A stretch of DNA of 5,805 nt from JBJKPP01 sp046706145 (GCA_046706145.1 JBJKPP010000052.1:1-5805), one strand, 5' to 3'. Positions 1 through 5,153 are shown, counted from the stretch's first letter. A program made the numbers and translations. The notes: generated by a model from the sequence alone, not told the origin.

Positions 1-1
1 C

Positions 2-148
2 CTGGCAGACGAAGTGCAAATCAAAAAGCTTCAAAAGATTAAACTTAAAAATTATAACAGCAAGCCTTTGATAATTTCTTCAGTAACTAAATTTGGAATT
101 GATGGTTTGCTGGATGAATTGTGGAAAGTTTTGGGTGAACCGGGATAA
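2..148 (+). CDS. obg: Obg/CgtA GTPase, C-terminal fragment (5' end outside window)
   Basis: The reading frame is open from the window edge and ends at TAA 146-148, giving the last 48 residues. The segment PLIISSVTKFGIDGLLDELWKVL matches the last strand and helix of the Obg G domain: the G5 'SSVT' motif that contacts the guanine base, then a GI..LL..LW helix. Bacteroidetes-type Obg proteins typically end soon after an 'ISSVTG.GI..LKD.LW' motif, as here. Obg is an essential GTPase that binds the 50S ribosomal subunit and links ribosome maturation to the stringent response. The usual Gly after SSVT is Lys (SSVTKFG), a tolerable variation. Other Era/Obg-like GTPases share the G5 motif, so identity rests on the ending and is likely rather than certain. 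The N-terminal Obg fold and the G1-G4 motifs lie outside the window. Confidence 0.75.
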   Translation: MADEVQIKKLQKIKLKNYNSKPLIISSVTKFGIDGLLDELWKVLGEPG

Positions 149-158
149 CTTAAAGAGA

Positions 159-289
159 CTTCTGAAAAATTCTGGTTTGTCATTTCGAAGGACCCCGACA
201 AGTCGGGGGACTGAGAAATCTTTATAAAAATTTTGATTTCTCCCTTCGGTCGAAATGACAATTCTGATATGTTTATAATTTTTCAGAAG
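159..289. repeat. Composite nested inverted-repeat element
   Basis: A 131-bp structured intergenic element lies just after obg. Outer arms are a perfect 13-bp inverted repeat (159-171 CTTCTGAAAAATT with 277-289). Inside is a perfect 11-bp pair (178-188 TGTCATTTCGA with 250-260), then an 8-bp pair (213-220 GAGAAATC with 235-242). A separate GC-rich hairpin sits in the left arm (193-208). The GTCATTTCGA...GAGAAATC module is one I recall as a dispersed intergenic repeat in Bacteroidetes-group genomes; that recall is not checked here. Short reading frames across it, such as the minus-strand one beginning MSFRPKGEI, are artefacts of the repeat. No transposase is present, so if it is mobile it would be non-autonomous. 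It may also fold in the obg 3' RNA. Confidence 0.75.
193..208. repeat. GC-rich palindrome nested in the composite repeat
   Basis: CCCCGACAAGTCGGGG forms a 6-bp stem with a CAAG loop. It interrupts the left arm of the larger element. The right arm has no counterpart, so it looks like an insertion into one arm. The same core, with AT instead of AA at the centre, forms the terminator at 4503-4520. No T-run follows here, so it is a weak terminator candidate at this site. Confidence 0.6.
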
Positions 290-332
290 CCTCATAAAGT
301 AATTTCAACCTAAAACTAAATTATAATCTCTT

Positions 333-581
333 TTATCTCCTATACTTTTTTGTCCAATCTCTAATAATGAAACCTAGAATAATGAAGACAACGCCCAAAA
401 TCATCTGGAGACGCGCTGATGGAGTATAGAAAAAGTCGCTTACGCCGTATTGTGTGGTTGGCCAGAAATCGCTTATATCCAATCTGAGAAAGTTATAGAA
501 GAATAAAATTGCTCCGCCGACAAAACAAATTAAATCAATTAAAATAAAACAAACAGTAAGTATAGTTTTTTTTGAATCCAC
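333..581 (-). CDS. Small two-helix membrane protein, unknown function
   Basis: 82-residue protein that I do not recognise as a named family. Two hydrophobic segments, at about residues 6-31 and 57-73, flank a polar loop of about 25 residues rich in aromatics and Asp. The C-terminus is basic (RDWTKKYRR), so by the positive-inside rule both ends probably face the cytoplasm. The start is GTG at 579-581, supported by an AAGGA Shine-Dalgarno (complement of 588-592) six bases upstream; no ATG lies near. The gene stands alone, divergent from the membrane protein at 830 and convergent with obg. The SD and the coherent hairpin topology favour a real gene, but no homologue can be confirmed from sequence alone. 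Confidence 0.65.
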   Translation of the reverse strand: MDSKKTILTVCFILIDLICFVGGAILFFYNFLRLDISDFWPTTQYGVSDFFYTPSARLQMILGVVFIILGFIIRDWTKKYRR

Positions 582-772
582 AGTAATTCCTTGCTTATAA
601 AAGTAAAATTAATTCATTTTCTGCTTAAATGTAATTTGTGGAGTAAACAAATAAAAGAAGTTATAACGTAATACCATTCTATTTATTCCAATCTCACTTT
701 TTTCTTGTTTTTCATGCGTAATCTTGCGAAGTTTAAACCTAAAGGGCACTATCCCTACTTTATTTCAATTAG

Positions 773-802
773 TTGAACAAAATGTCAAAAAACAACTAAA
801 AT
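773..802 (+). promoter_or_regulatory. Putative sigma70-type promoter of the 830-1570 gene
   Basis: TTGAAC (773-778) and TAAAAT (797-802) are separated by 18 bp, resembling -35 and -10 hexamers. Transcription would start near 809, giving a leader of about 20 nt that begins just before the AGGAG at 819-823. The match is moderate (4/6 and 5/6). Its position suits a translation start at 830 and would be oddly distant for one at 1022. Confidence 0.4.
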
Positions 803-818
803 AAACCCAGCTGCCATT

Positions 819-823
819 AGGAG
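819..823 (+). promoter_or_regulatory. Shine-Dalgarno sequence that decides the start at 830
   Basis: AGGAG is followed by a 6-nt spacer (AATAAA) and then ATA at 830-832, in frame with the long reading frame ending at 1570. The in-frame stop TAG at 818-820 overlaps it and closes the frame upstream, so translation must begin after it. No SD-like sequence at usual spacing precedes ATG 1022; that region reads as a transmembrane helix. Confidence 0.65.
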
Positions 824-829
824 AATAAA

Positions 830-1570
830 ATAGAAAGCGAAAAAAATCATACCACGAGTAAAGGTGGGATTTCAATAGTTCCTAATCCACCTAATCAAAC
901 TCCCGATGCACCCAAAGGCGGCAATCCATCCCCATATATTATCGAAACCCCCAAGAACAAAGGAATATTTTGGCTTACGCTTGCTCTCGTCGTAGTTAGT
1001 GGTGTTTATGCTTTCTTCTCCATGCTTCAATGGTCCTCTATGAATCATAATGTTCAAATTGCCAATGATAACTTTAAACTTGCCCAAAAAACGGCCAGAG
1101 TCAGTTTGAGTGCATATATCCAGGTTCTTAATGTAAAAATAACACAAATGAAAGAGGGCGATTCTCTAGCTCTTGCCGTGACCTTTCTCAATGATGGACG
1201 TACTCCCGCTTTTGATATGTATGCCATTATTAGAGTGAAACCTGGAGGTAGACCATCCGACAAAACTATTTCTCCGAACGAATGGAGTAGATTGAGAAAC
1301 TTGCCACCCTCTGATATAAGCTATTTTGTTGGCTCTCATGATTCTGTTACTGTCCCCATTCCTACACCTTACGTAATAAAAGATAACACTACTATTCCTG
1401 CTTGGAGGCACGGATATAAATTCCTAGGAATATTTGGTTATATCTTTTATAAGAATGTTTTCAGGGATTCTTGCTACAGCCAAATTTCTATGTTTTATGA
1501 CCACAGAACGGGTAGATTTAAATATAGAACCAAAGATAATGATATATATACAGGCAGTAATCCAAATTAG
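830..1570 (+). CDS. Single-pass membrane-anchored protein, unknown function, probable ATA start
   Basis: The frame is open from 821. With a start at ATA 830 the product is 246 residues: a polar, Pro/Asn-rich N-terminus (about 1-42), a transmembrane helix (about 45-64, GIFWLTLALVVVSGVYAFFS), a short polar helical stretch (72-90), then a beta-rich domain to the end. LAVTFLNDGRTPAFDMYAII (115-134) resembles the 'N.G.TPA' strand pair found in many uncharacterised membrane-anchored proteins, and GYIFYKNVF (203-211) resembles their later 'G.i.Y.DvFg' motif; this is recall, not a search. KNK before the helix suggests N-terminus in, main domain outside the cytoplasm. Taking ATG 1022 would cut off the helix. 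The gene has its own putative promoter and precedes the tRNA promoter by about 20 bp. Function unknown. If ATA does not support initiation, the gene may be poorly expressed or recently inactivated. Confidence 0.72.
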   Translation: MESEKNHTTSKGGISIVPNPPNQTPDAPKGGNPSPYIIETPKNKGIFWLTLALVVVSGVYAFFSMLQWSSMNHNVQIANDNFKLAQKTARVSLSAYIQVLNVKITQMKEGDSLALAVTFLNDGRTPAFDMYAIIRVKPGGRPSDKTISPNEWSRLRNLPPSDISYFVGSHDSVTVPIPTPYVIKDNTTIPAWRHGYKFLGIFGYIFYKNVFRDSCYSQISMFYDHRTGRFKYRTKDNDIYTGSNPN

Positions 1571-1593
1571 CCCATTACCCCAAACCGTCACTT

Positions 1594-1622
1594 TTGATAT
1601 TTTTCGGCAATGTTTCTATATT
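1594..1622 (+). promoter_or_regulatory. Putative sigma70-type promoter of the tRNA (and perhaps secG)
   Basis: TTGATA (1594-1599) and TATATT (1617-1622) have the ideal 17-bp spacing. Initiation near 1629 would leave a 5' leader of about 14 nt before the tRNA at 1643. The hexamers are good matches to the general consensus. No other convincing promoter is seen between here and secG, so it may also drive secG by readthrough. Confidence 0.55.
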
Positions 1623-1642
1623 TACAAGCTAAAATATTTTGC

Positions 1643-1716
1643 GGCGGGGTAGCTCAGTAGGTTAGAGCAGTGGAATCATAATCCACGTGTCGGGGGTTCG
1701 AATCCCTCCCCCGCTA
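1643..1716 (+). tRNA. tRNA-Met (anticodon CAT), probably elongator
   Basis: A complete 74-nt cloverleaf. The acceptor GGCGGGG (1643-1649) pairs with CCCCGCT (1709-1715) with one G-U pair at the end. The D stem is GCTC/GAGC (1652-1655, 1665-1668). The anticodon stem GTGGA/TCCAC (1670-1674, 1682-1686) encloses ATCATAA with anticodon CAT at 1677-1679. The T stem GGGGG/CCCTC encloses TTCGAAT, and A1716 is the discriminator. The 3' CCA is not encoded (the genome reads ACA), so it must be added enzymatically. The anticodon stem lacks the three GC pairs of an initiator, and pair 1-72 is formed, which argues against initiator tRNA. A CAT anticodon can also belong to tRNA-Ile2 with a lysidine-modified C34; sequence alone does not fully exclude that, but elongator Met is favoured. 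Confidence 0.93.
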
Positions 1717-1720
1717 CATA

Positions 1721-1742
1721 GCTCGAATCTCGAGCGGTTTTT
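1721..1742 (+). terminator. Hairpin with T-run between tRNA and secG
   Basis: GCTCGA (1721-1726) and TCGAGC (1730-1735) pair around an ATC loop and are followed by GG and five Ts (1738-1742). This is the layout of an intrinsic terminator, though the stem and T-run are both short, so termination may be partial. It sits 4 nt after the tRNA discriminator base and 32 nt before the secG start. Confidence 0.55.
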
Positions 1743-1774
1743 GTACGTAAGCTGCGATAAAGAAAGGAGATAGA

Positions 1775-2161
1775 ATGTACACGGTACTAATGATTCTTGC
1801 GTCTTTAGTTTCCATTATTTTGATGGTGATTGTCTTACTGCAATCCGGTAAAGGCGAAGGTTTGGCCGGTACTTTTGGCGGGCCTGCAAGTATGGGACAA
1901 ATGTTTGGAACTAGAAGAACAGCTGATTTTCTCAGCAAAGCGACATGGTGGCTAGGCGGCATTCTGGTTTTCCTCGCAATCTTGATAAATATGTTCTTTC
2001 TTCCGGGCGCTACAAGTGCAAGCCAGAGAGAAAGTATTATACAGCAATCCAGCAGGCAAGCGATTCCTCAGCAGCCATCGCTTCCGCAGCAAATGCCTCA
2101 GGTTCAGCAGAATCAAGGCAGCAAAACTACTGTGCCGACTACGAAACCGAATACAAAGTAG
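1775..2161 (+). CDS. secG: Preprotein translocase subunit SecG
   Basis: SecG is the small auxiliary subunit of the SecYEG channel in the inner membrane. It helps SecA-driven export. The 128-residue product shows the family hallmarks: TM1 (about 2-22, ending VLLQSGKGEGL), the conserved loop AGTFGG..SMGQMFGTRRTADFLSKAT (about 31-57) and TM2 (about 57-77, WWLGGILVFLAILINMFF). The tail from about 80 is polar and rich in Gln, Pro and Ser, with roughly twelve Gln, as is common in extended SecGs and probably disordered. The start ATG has a strong AAAGGAG SD (1763-1769) with a 5-nt spacer. Only about 30 bp separate it from the tRNA terminator, with no clear promoter of its own, so partial readthrough from the tRNA transcript is likely. 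It converges on dacB, leaving a 33-bp gap with no obvious terminator. Confidence 0.95.
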   Translation: MYTVLMILASLVSIILMVIVLLQSGKGEGLAGTFGGPASMGQMFGTRRTADFLSKATWWLGGILVFLAILINMFFLPGATSASQRESIIQQSSRQAIPQQPSLPQQMPQVQQNQGSKTTVPTTKPNTK

Positions 2162-2194
2162 AATAATCTGTTGTGGAGTTGAAAGGGGATGGGC

Positions 2195-3442
2195 TTATTC
2201 GATAGCGGACAAAGTTGCGATTATGCGGTCTTGAACTTCGTGGTAATATCTTTCACTTCCTCTGTCGAAATGAAAAAGCATACTCACGATTAATTCGTTC
2301 TTCTGCATTGTCTTAATATAGCCGGACACATTTGAAACCCCGTTAAGTGTTCCGGTCTTACCTCTAAAATTATTTTCTGCAGTTGTATGAATCATTCTAT
2401 CTTCGAGAGTTCCGTCAACTCCTGCAATGCTTAGTGAGTTATAAAAATATTGGAAATCCCTGAGGTCAAAATACATTTTTTCCAGAAGACCGATAATTGC
2501 ACATGGAGTCATCGTATTGTATTTTGAAATTCCCGAACCATCTACTACAGAAGTACCCAGAGAATAAATTCCGTTATCATTAATGAAATCAAGAATAGCT
2601 TGTGTAGAATAAAGTGAATTGCCCTGTTTTTTGCTCGAAAAAGCGCCAAGAGTTTTGAACAAGCATTCGGCTAAAAAGTTATCGCTGTGTTTGTTTATTC
2701 TTTTAATCAAATCTTTGAGCATTACTTTAGATTCAGCCAAAGTAGTTACGTTCTCAGGAGTAATTCCTTTCTCTGCTTTTCCATAGACTTTAATACCGTG
2801 CCGCCTTAGACTTGAGCGAAGTATTTCGGCTGCTTCAAGAGGAGGGCTCTTAAAATAATGAATAAATCTTCTGTAGTGTCTGTGCCTATATCTTTTGTAA
2901 GTAATTACCGTATTTCTATTTACAACTAATGCGGAAACCGGGGGGATTCTAACGTGGGAATGTTCTTGTTCAATCCAGTCAGCTCTTTTGTAAATTTCGT
3001 CGAAATAAGAATCGTCTCCTATGATATTTCCTGTAACTTTCTTAATGCCCATCTTTCTTAAAACAATAACCATTGAATCTATGTCTCTGCTGGTAAAAAG
3101 GGAATTTCCGTAACCTTTCAAATATAAATTACCGTTGATAACACCATCCTTTAAGTTTTTATCGTCAGTGTAAAGCACAGTTTTCAAGGGATAATCCGGA
3201 CCCATCAATTCCAGAGCAGTTGCGGTTGTAAAAAGTTTTGTGTTTGAAGCGGGAACCATCGGCTTCTTTGCATTGATTTGGAAAATCGTATCTCTAGTTA
3301 AAGGATTGTAAACAAGAACAGCAGCAACTGTTGAAGAAGGTAACTCATCGATAATTTTTCTTATCCGGTTTTCAGCTTTCTCTAGTGAAATTCCGAATAC
3401 ATTTGTGGCGAGGAGTAAAAAAACAAAGAAGAATTTTTTCAT
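2195..3442 (-). CDS. dacB: D-alanyl-D-alanine carboxypeptidase/endopeptidase, PBP4 type (peptidase S13)
   Basis: A periplasmic penicillin-binding protein that trims or cleaves peptidoglycan peptide cross-links. With the start at ATG 3440-3442 it has 415 residues and a signal peptide (MKKFFFVFLLLATNVFG, cleavage near 17-19). All three catalytic motifs are present: SNTK (Ser66 nucleophile, Lys69), SDN (253-255) and KTG (362-364), plus the S13 signature DGSG (301-304). A frame extension to TTG 3502 is rejected because it runs through the palindrome at 3477-3500 and places 20 residues before the signal peptide. The SD is weak (AAGG close to the ATG). The segment between ALVVNRNTV (171-179) and SPPLEAAEILRSSL (199-212) is much shorter than usual in this family and replaced by a very basic, aromatic tract (YKRYRHRHYRRFIHYF), so part of the non-catalytic insert domain is missing. 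The active site appears intact. Confidence 0.92.
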   Translation of the reverse strand: MKKFFFVFLLLATNVFGISLEKAENRIRKIIDELPSSTVAAVLVYNPLTRDTIFQINAKKPMVPASNTKLFTTATALELMGPDYPLKTVLYTDDKNLKDGVINGNLYLKGYGNSLFTSRDIDSMVIVLRKMGIKKVTGNIIGDDSYFDEIYKRADWIEQEHSHVRIPPVSALVVNRNTVITYKRYRHRHYRRFIHYFKSPPLEAAEILRSSLRRHGIKVYGKAEKGITPENVTTLAESKVMLKDLIKRINKHSDNFLAECLFKTLGAFSSKKQGNSLYSTQAILDFINDNGIYSLGTSVVDGSGISKYNTMTPCAIIGLLEKMYFDLRDFQYFYNSLSIAGVDGTLEDRMIHTTAENNFRGKTGTLNGVSNVSGYIKTMQKNELIVSMLFHFDRGSERYYHEVQDRIIATLSAIE

Positions 3443-3476
3443 CAACCTTATTTTTATTTTACAGGAAATTATTAAG

Positions 3477-3500
3477 GCCTGCCTGCCGGTAGGCGTAGGC
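3477..3500. repeat. Bulged GC-rich palindrome upstream of dacB
   Basis: GCCT (3477-3480) pairs with AGGC (3497-3500), and GCCT (3481-3484) with AGGC (3491-3494). The loop is GCCGGT and there is a two-base GT bulge at 3495-3496. The GC-rich block is surrounded by AT-rich DNA. GCCTGCCGGTAGGC-like palindromes recur in Bacteroidetes-group genomes as far as I recall, so this is probably a dispersed repeat. It lies 35-58 bp before the dacB start and could fold in that gene's leader RNA. Confidence 0.6.
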
Positions 3501-3623
3501 AAGGTTTAAAAATTTACTTATCTTTGTGTTCTCAAAGACCAAAACTTAAGAAAAATAAAATATTTTGCAAGTCCCGACATCTTCAATTGGCGACAAACTT
3601 TCGCTTAATAATAGGAAATAAAT

Positions 3624-4484
3624 ATGCCTAAAAAAAAGTCCTTGCTCAAAGCATATGAAGACACTGAATTCTTAAATTCCTCTGACGGAAGAATTATAAG
3701 GATTCTCTCAGAGTTTTTGCAGCCTCAAGTTCAATTTAGAAAGTTGAAAATTGTTGATACGATCGTCTTCTTCGGTTCAGCAAGATTGATATCTAAAAAA
3801 GATGCGCTAAAAAAACTAAATGAATTTAGAACTGTAAATCCCCAAAAAACAAAAGACCTGGCAGAAAAACTAAAGTTGGCAGAGCATAATGTTAGAATGT
3901 CAAAGTATTATGAAGATGCTGTAGAACTATCAAAAAAATTAACTGAATGGTCGATGGGCTTGGAGACCCAGGCAAAAAGATTTATAGTTTGTACCGGCGG
4001 CGGCCCCGGAATTATGGAAGCGGCAAACAAGGGAGCAAAGCTGGCTGGCGGCTATTCTGTTGGACTTAACATCAGTATTCCGTTTGAGCAGTTTGTAAAT
4101 AAATATGTACCCGATAACCTGGCTTTTGAATTTCATTACTTCTTTATGAGAAAATTCTGGTTCGCTTACTTAGCGAAATCCTTAATTGTTTTTCCTGGTG
4201 GATTCGGAACAATGGATGAATTTTTTGAAATTCTGACCCTTCTGCAAACGCGAAAGATAAAGAAGAAAATGCTTCTCATAGTTTATGATGAAAATTACTG
4301 GAAAGGAATATTAAACTTTGATGCTCTTGTTCAGAATGCTTTGATTAATGAAGATGATTTAAAGTTATTTAGATTTTGCAATACTGTTGATGAAGCTTTT
4401 AAAGTTATAAAAGAATTTTTCGAGAAGAATTATTTAACTGAAAAAGAAATCAAAAGGGAAGAACCCAGAATAGATTTGGAATAA
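3624..4484 (+). CDS. LOG-family Rossmann nucleotide-binding protein (TIGR00730-like)
   Basis: 286 residues. The Rossmann fold carries VFFGSAR (48-54), GGGPGIMEAANKGA (125-138) and PGGFGTMDEFFE (191-202), the phosphate- and ribose-binding and catalytic motifs of the lysine-decarboxylase-like/LOG superfamily. MRK (175-177) supplies the conserved basic pair. LOG enzymes hydrolyse nucleoside 5'-monophosphates at the N-glycosidic bond, releasing free base and ribose 5-phosphate. Members may serve cytokinin-type activation or nucleotide salvage, and the substrate here cannot be read from sequence. The canonical 'GT.EE' is TMDE (Asp198, Glu199), usual in the longer bacterial subfamily with an extra N-terminal part (here about 1-45) and a helical insertion (about 57-110) before the GGGPG motif. 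The start ATG has AGGAA (3613-3617) at 6-nt spacing. It is divergent from dacB and convergent with rpsU. Confidence 0.9.
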   Translation: MPKKKSLLKAYEDTEFLNSSDGRIIRILSEFLQPQVQFRKLKIVDTIVFFGSARLISKKDALKKLNEFRTVNPQKTKDLAEKLKLAEHNVRMSKYYEDAVELSKKLTEWSMGLETQAKRFIVCTGGGPGIMEAANKGAKLAGGYSVGLNISIPFEQFVNKYVPDNLAFEFHYFFMRKFWFAYLAKSLIVFPGGFGTMDEFFEILTLLQTRKIKKKMLLIVYDENYWKGILNFDALVQNALINEDDLKLFRFCNTVDEAFKVIKEFFEKNYLTEKEIKREEPRIDLE

Positions 4485-4490
4485 GTTTTT

Positions 4491-4520
4491 AAAAACAAAA
4501 AAGCCCCGACATGTCGGGGC
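4491..4520 (-). terminator. Strong intrinsic terminator of rpsU (possibly bidirectional)
   Basis: A perfect 18-bp palindrome GCCCCGACATGTCGGGGC (4503-4520) folds as a 7-bp stem with a CATG loop. Read on the minus strand it lies 6 nt after the rpsU stop and runs straight into TTTTTTGTTTTT (4491-4502), a textbook terminator. On the plus strand it follows the LOG gene by 18 nt but is trailed only by AATTTATTATT, so termination from that side should be weaker. Confidence 0.88.
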
Positions 4521-4526
4521 AATTTA

Positions 4527-4718
4527 TTATTCATTAGAATCAGTTCTTTGCGCTCTTCGTTCTGCTTTAAGCCTTTCCATTCTTTTCTTTACAGAAGGCT
4601 TAACAAAGAAAGTTCTTTTCTTGAATTCTTTAAGAACTCCTGATCTTTCGTATTTTTTCTTGAACCTTCTTAGCGCTTTGTCGATGGATTCATTTTCACC
4701 GATATTAATACCAACCAA
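4527..4718 (-). CDS. rpsU: Small ribosomal subunit protein bS21
   Basis: 63 residues, normal length for S21. MVGINIGENESIDKALRRFKKKYERSGVL is the family N-terminus, followed by KEFKKRTFFVKPSVKKRMERLKAERRAQR, the basic helical C-terminal half. S21 sits on the 30S platform near the 3' end of 16S rRNA and helps mRNA binding at initiation. The start is TTG (complement of 4716-4718), because no ATG or GTG precedes the conserved VGINI and the SD fits TTG. The gene lies 29 bp after the zinc-ribbon gene, is probably co-transcribed with it, and ends in the strong terminator at 4491-4520. Confidence 0.96.
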   Translation of the reverse strand: MVGINIGENESIDKALRRFKKKYERSGVLKEFKKRTFFVKPSVKKRMERLKAERRAQRTDSNE

Positions 4719-4724
4719 GTATTT

Positions 4725-4731
4725 TCACCTC
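4725..4731 (-). promoter_or_regulatory. Strong Shine-Dalgarno supporting the TTG start of rpsU
   Basis: On the minus strand GAGGTGA lies 6 nt before the TTG start. It is one of the best anti-SD matches in the window, paired with one of the weakest start codons. S21 contacts the anti-SD region of 16S rRNA, so autoregulation through this site is possible but not shown. Confidence 0.7.
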
Positions 4732-4747
4732 GCTTTATTCTTGAGAT

Positions 4748-5125
4748 TTAAGATAATGATTCGATAAGTTTTTTATTTCCGCTCTTTTGAAACTCTACTG
4801 AAATCGATTTTTGGCCGTTGGAAAGAGTTTCCTTTGAAACGACTCTACCAAAATCATCCCATTCTTTATGATATATAGATTCTCCAATTTGGAATGACTT
4901 GCTGGGAGAATATACAGTACAATCTTCGTTTTCAATTCCGTCAAGAGATGGCTTTTTATCCATCACGTCATTTTCCATATCAATGATGGTTGTTTGTTTA
5001 CATTTTTTGCATTTTGCCCATCTCTTATTCTCCCCGCCTATTAAGACAGTTTCGTTTACAATTTCCATTTTTGTAACTGTGTTGCAGTTTATACAAAAAG
5101 CTTCTATATTTTTAACTCTCGCCAT
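4748..5125 (-). CDS. Small zinc-ribbon protein with C-terminal Tudor-like (PcrA/UvrD-type) domain
   Basis: 125 residues. Cys11-x2-Cys14 and Cys39-x2-Cys42 form a four-cysteine zinc ribbon (the second knuckle WAKCKKCK is basic), linked by an acidic stretch (about 49-70) to a C-terminal module (77-125). That module, SFQIGESIYHKEWDDFG then VEFQKSGNKKLIESL, follows the 'F..G..V.H..FG.G.V....V.F...G.K.L' pattern of the Tudor-like domain at the end of PcrA/UvrD helicases and related to CarD/Mfd RNA-polymerase-interaction folds. The domain match is my reading of the pattern, not a search. The start chosen is ATG 5123-5125, with AAGGA at 7-nt spacing (complement of 5133-5137); an upstream extension to 5182 has no such support. 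The gene is probably co-transcribed with rpsU. A role at RNA polymerase or in nucleic-acid binding is inference only. No named family recognised. Confidence 0.85.
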   Translation of the reverse strand: MARVKNIEAFCINCNTVTKMEIVNETVLIGGENKRWAKCKKCKQTTIIDMENDVMDKKPSLDGIENEDCTVYSPSKSFQIGESIYHKEWDDFGRVVSKETLSNGQKSISVEFQKSGNKKLIESLS

Positions 5126-5153
5126 GAAATAATCCTTAATAAGACCAAACTTT

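Noticed and set aside
52..295. Minus-strand reading frames of 69 and 71 codons across the obg end and the repeat
   Set aside because: They run through the inverted-repeat element and antisense to obg. The peptide beginning MSFRPKGEI is what the repeat itself encodes when translated, not a gene.
1022..1024. ATG 1022 as the start of the membrane protein
   Set aside because: It lies at the end of the transmembrane helix, has no SD, and would discard 64 residues of open frame that has a good SD at its head.
872..1147. 91-codon minus-strand frame
   Set aside because: Antisense to the 830-1570 gene, whose plus frame has an SD, a transmembrane helix and a coherent domain. No SD or motif supports the minus frame.
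3443..3502. N-terminal extension of dacB to TTG 3502
   Set aside because: The extra residues come from the palindrome at 3477-3500 and would precede a clear signal peptide starting at ATG 3442.
3519..3526. TATCTTTG, matching the Bacteroidetes -7 promoter motif TAnnTTTG
   Set aside because: No TTTG at the expected upstream distance. The match alone is weak in AT-rich DNA, so no promoter is called.
3557..3568. 12-nt string AAAATATTTTGC, identical to 1631-1642
   Set aside because: AT-rich and self-palindromic at its core. It is plausible by chance and matches no promoter layout at both sites.
4899..5132. 77-codon plus-strand frame
   Set aside because: Antisense to the zinc-ribbon gene, with no SD or recognisable feature.
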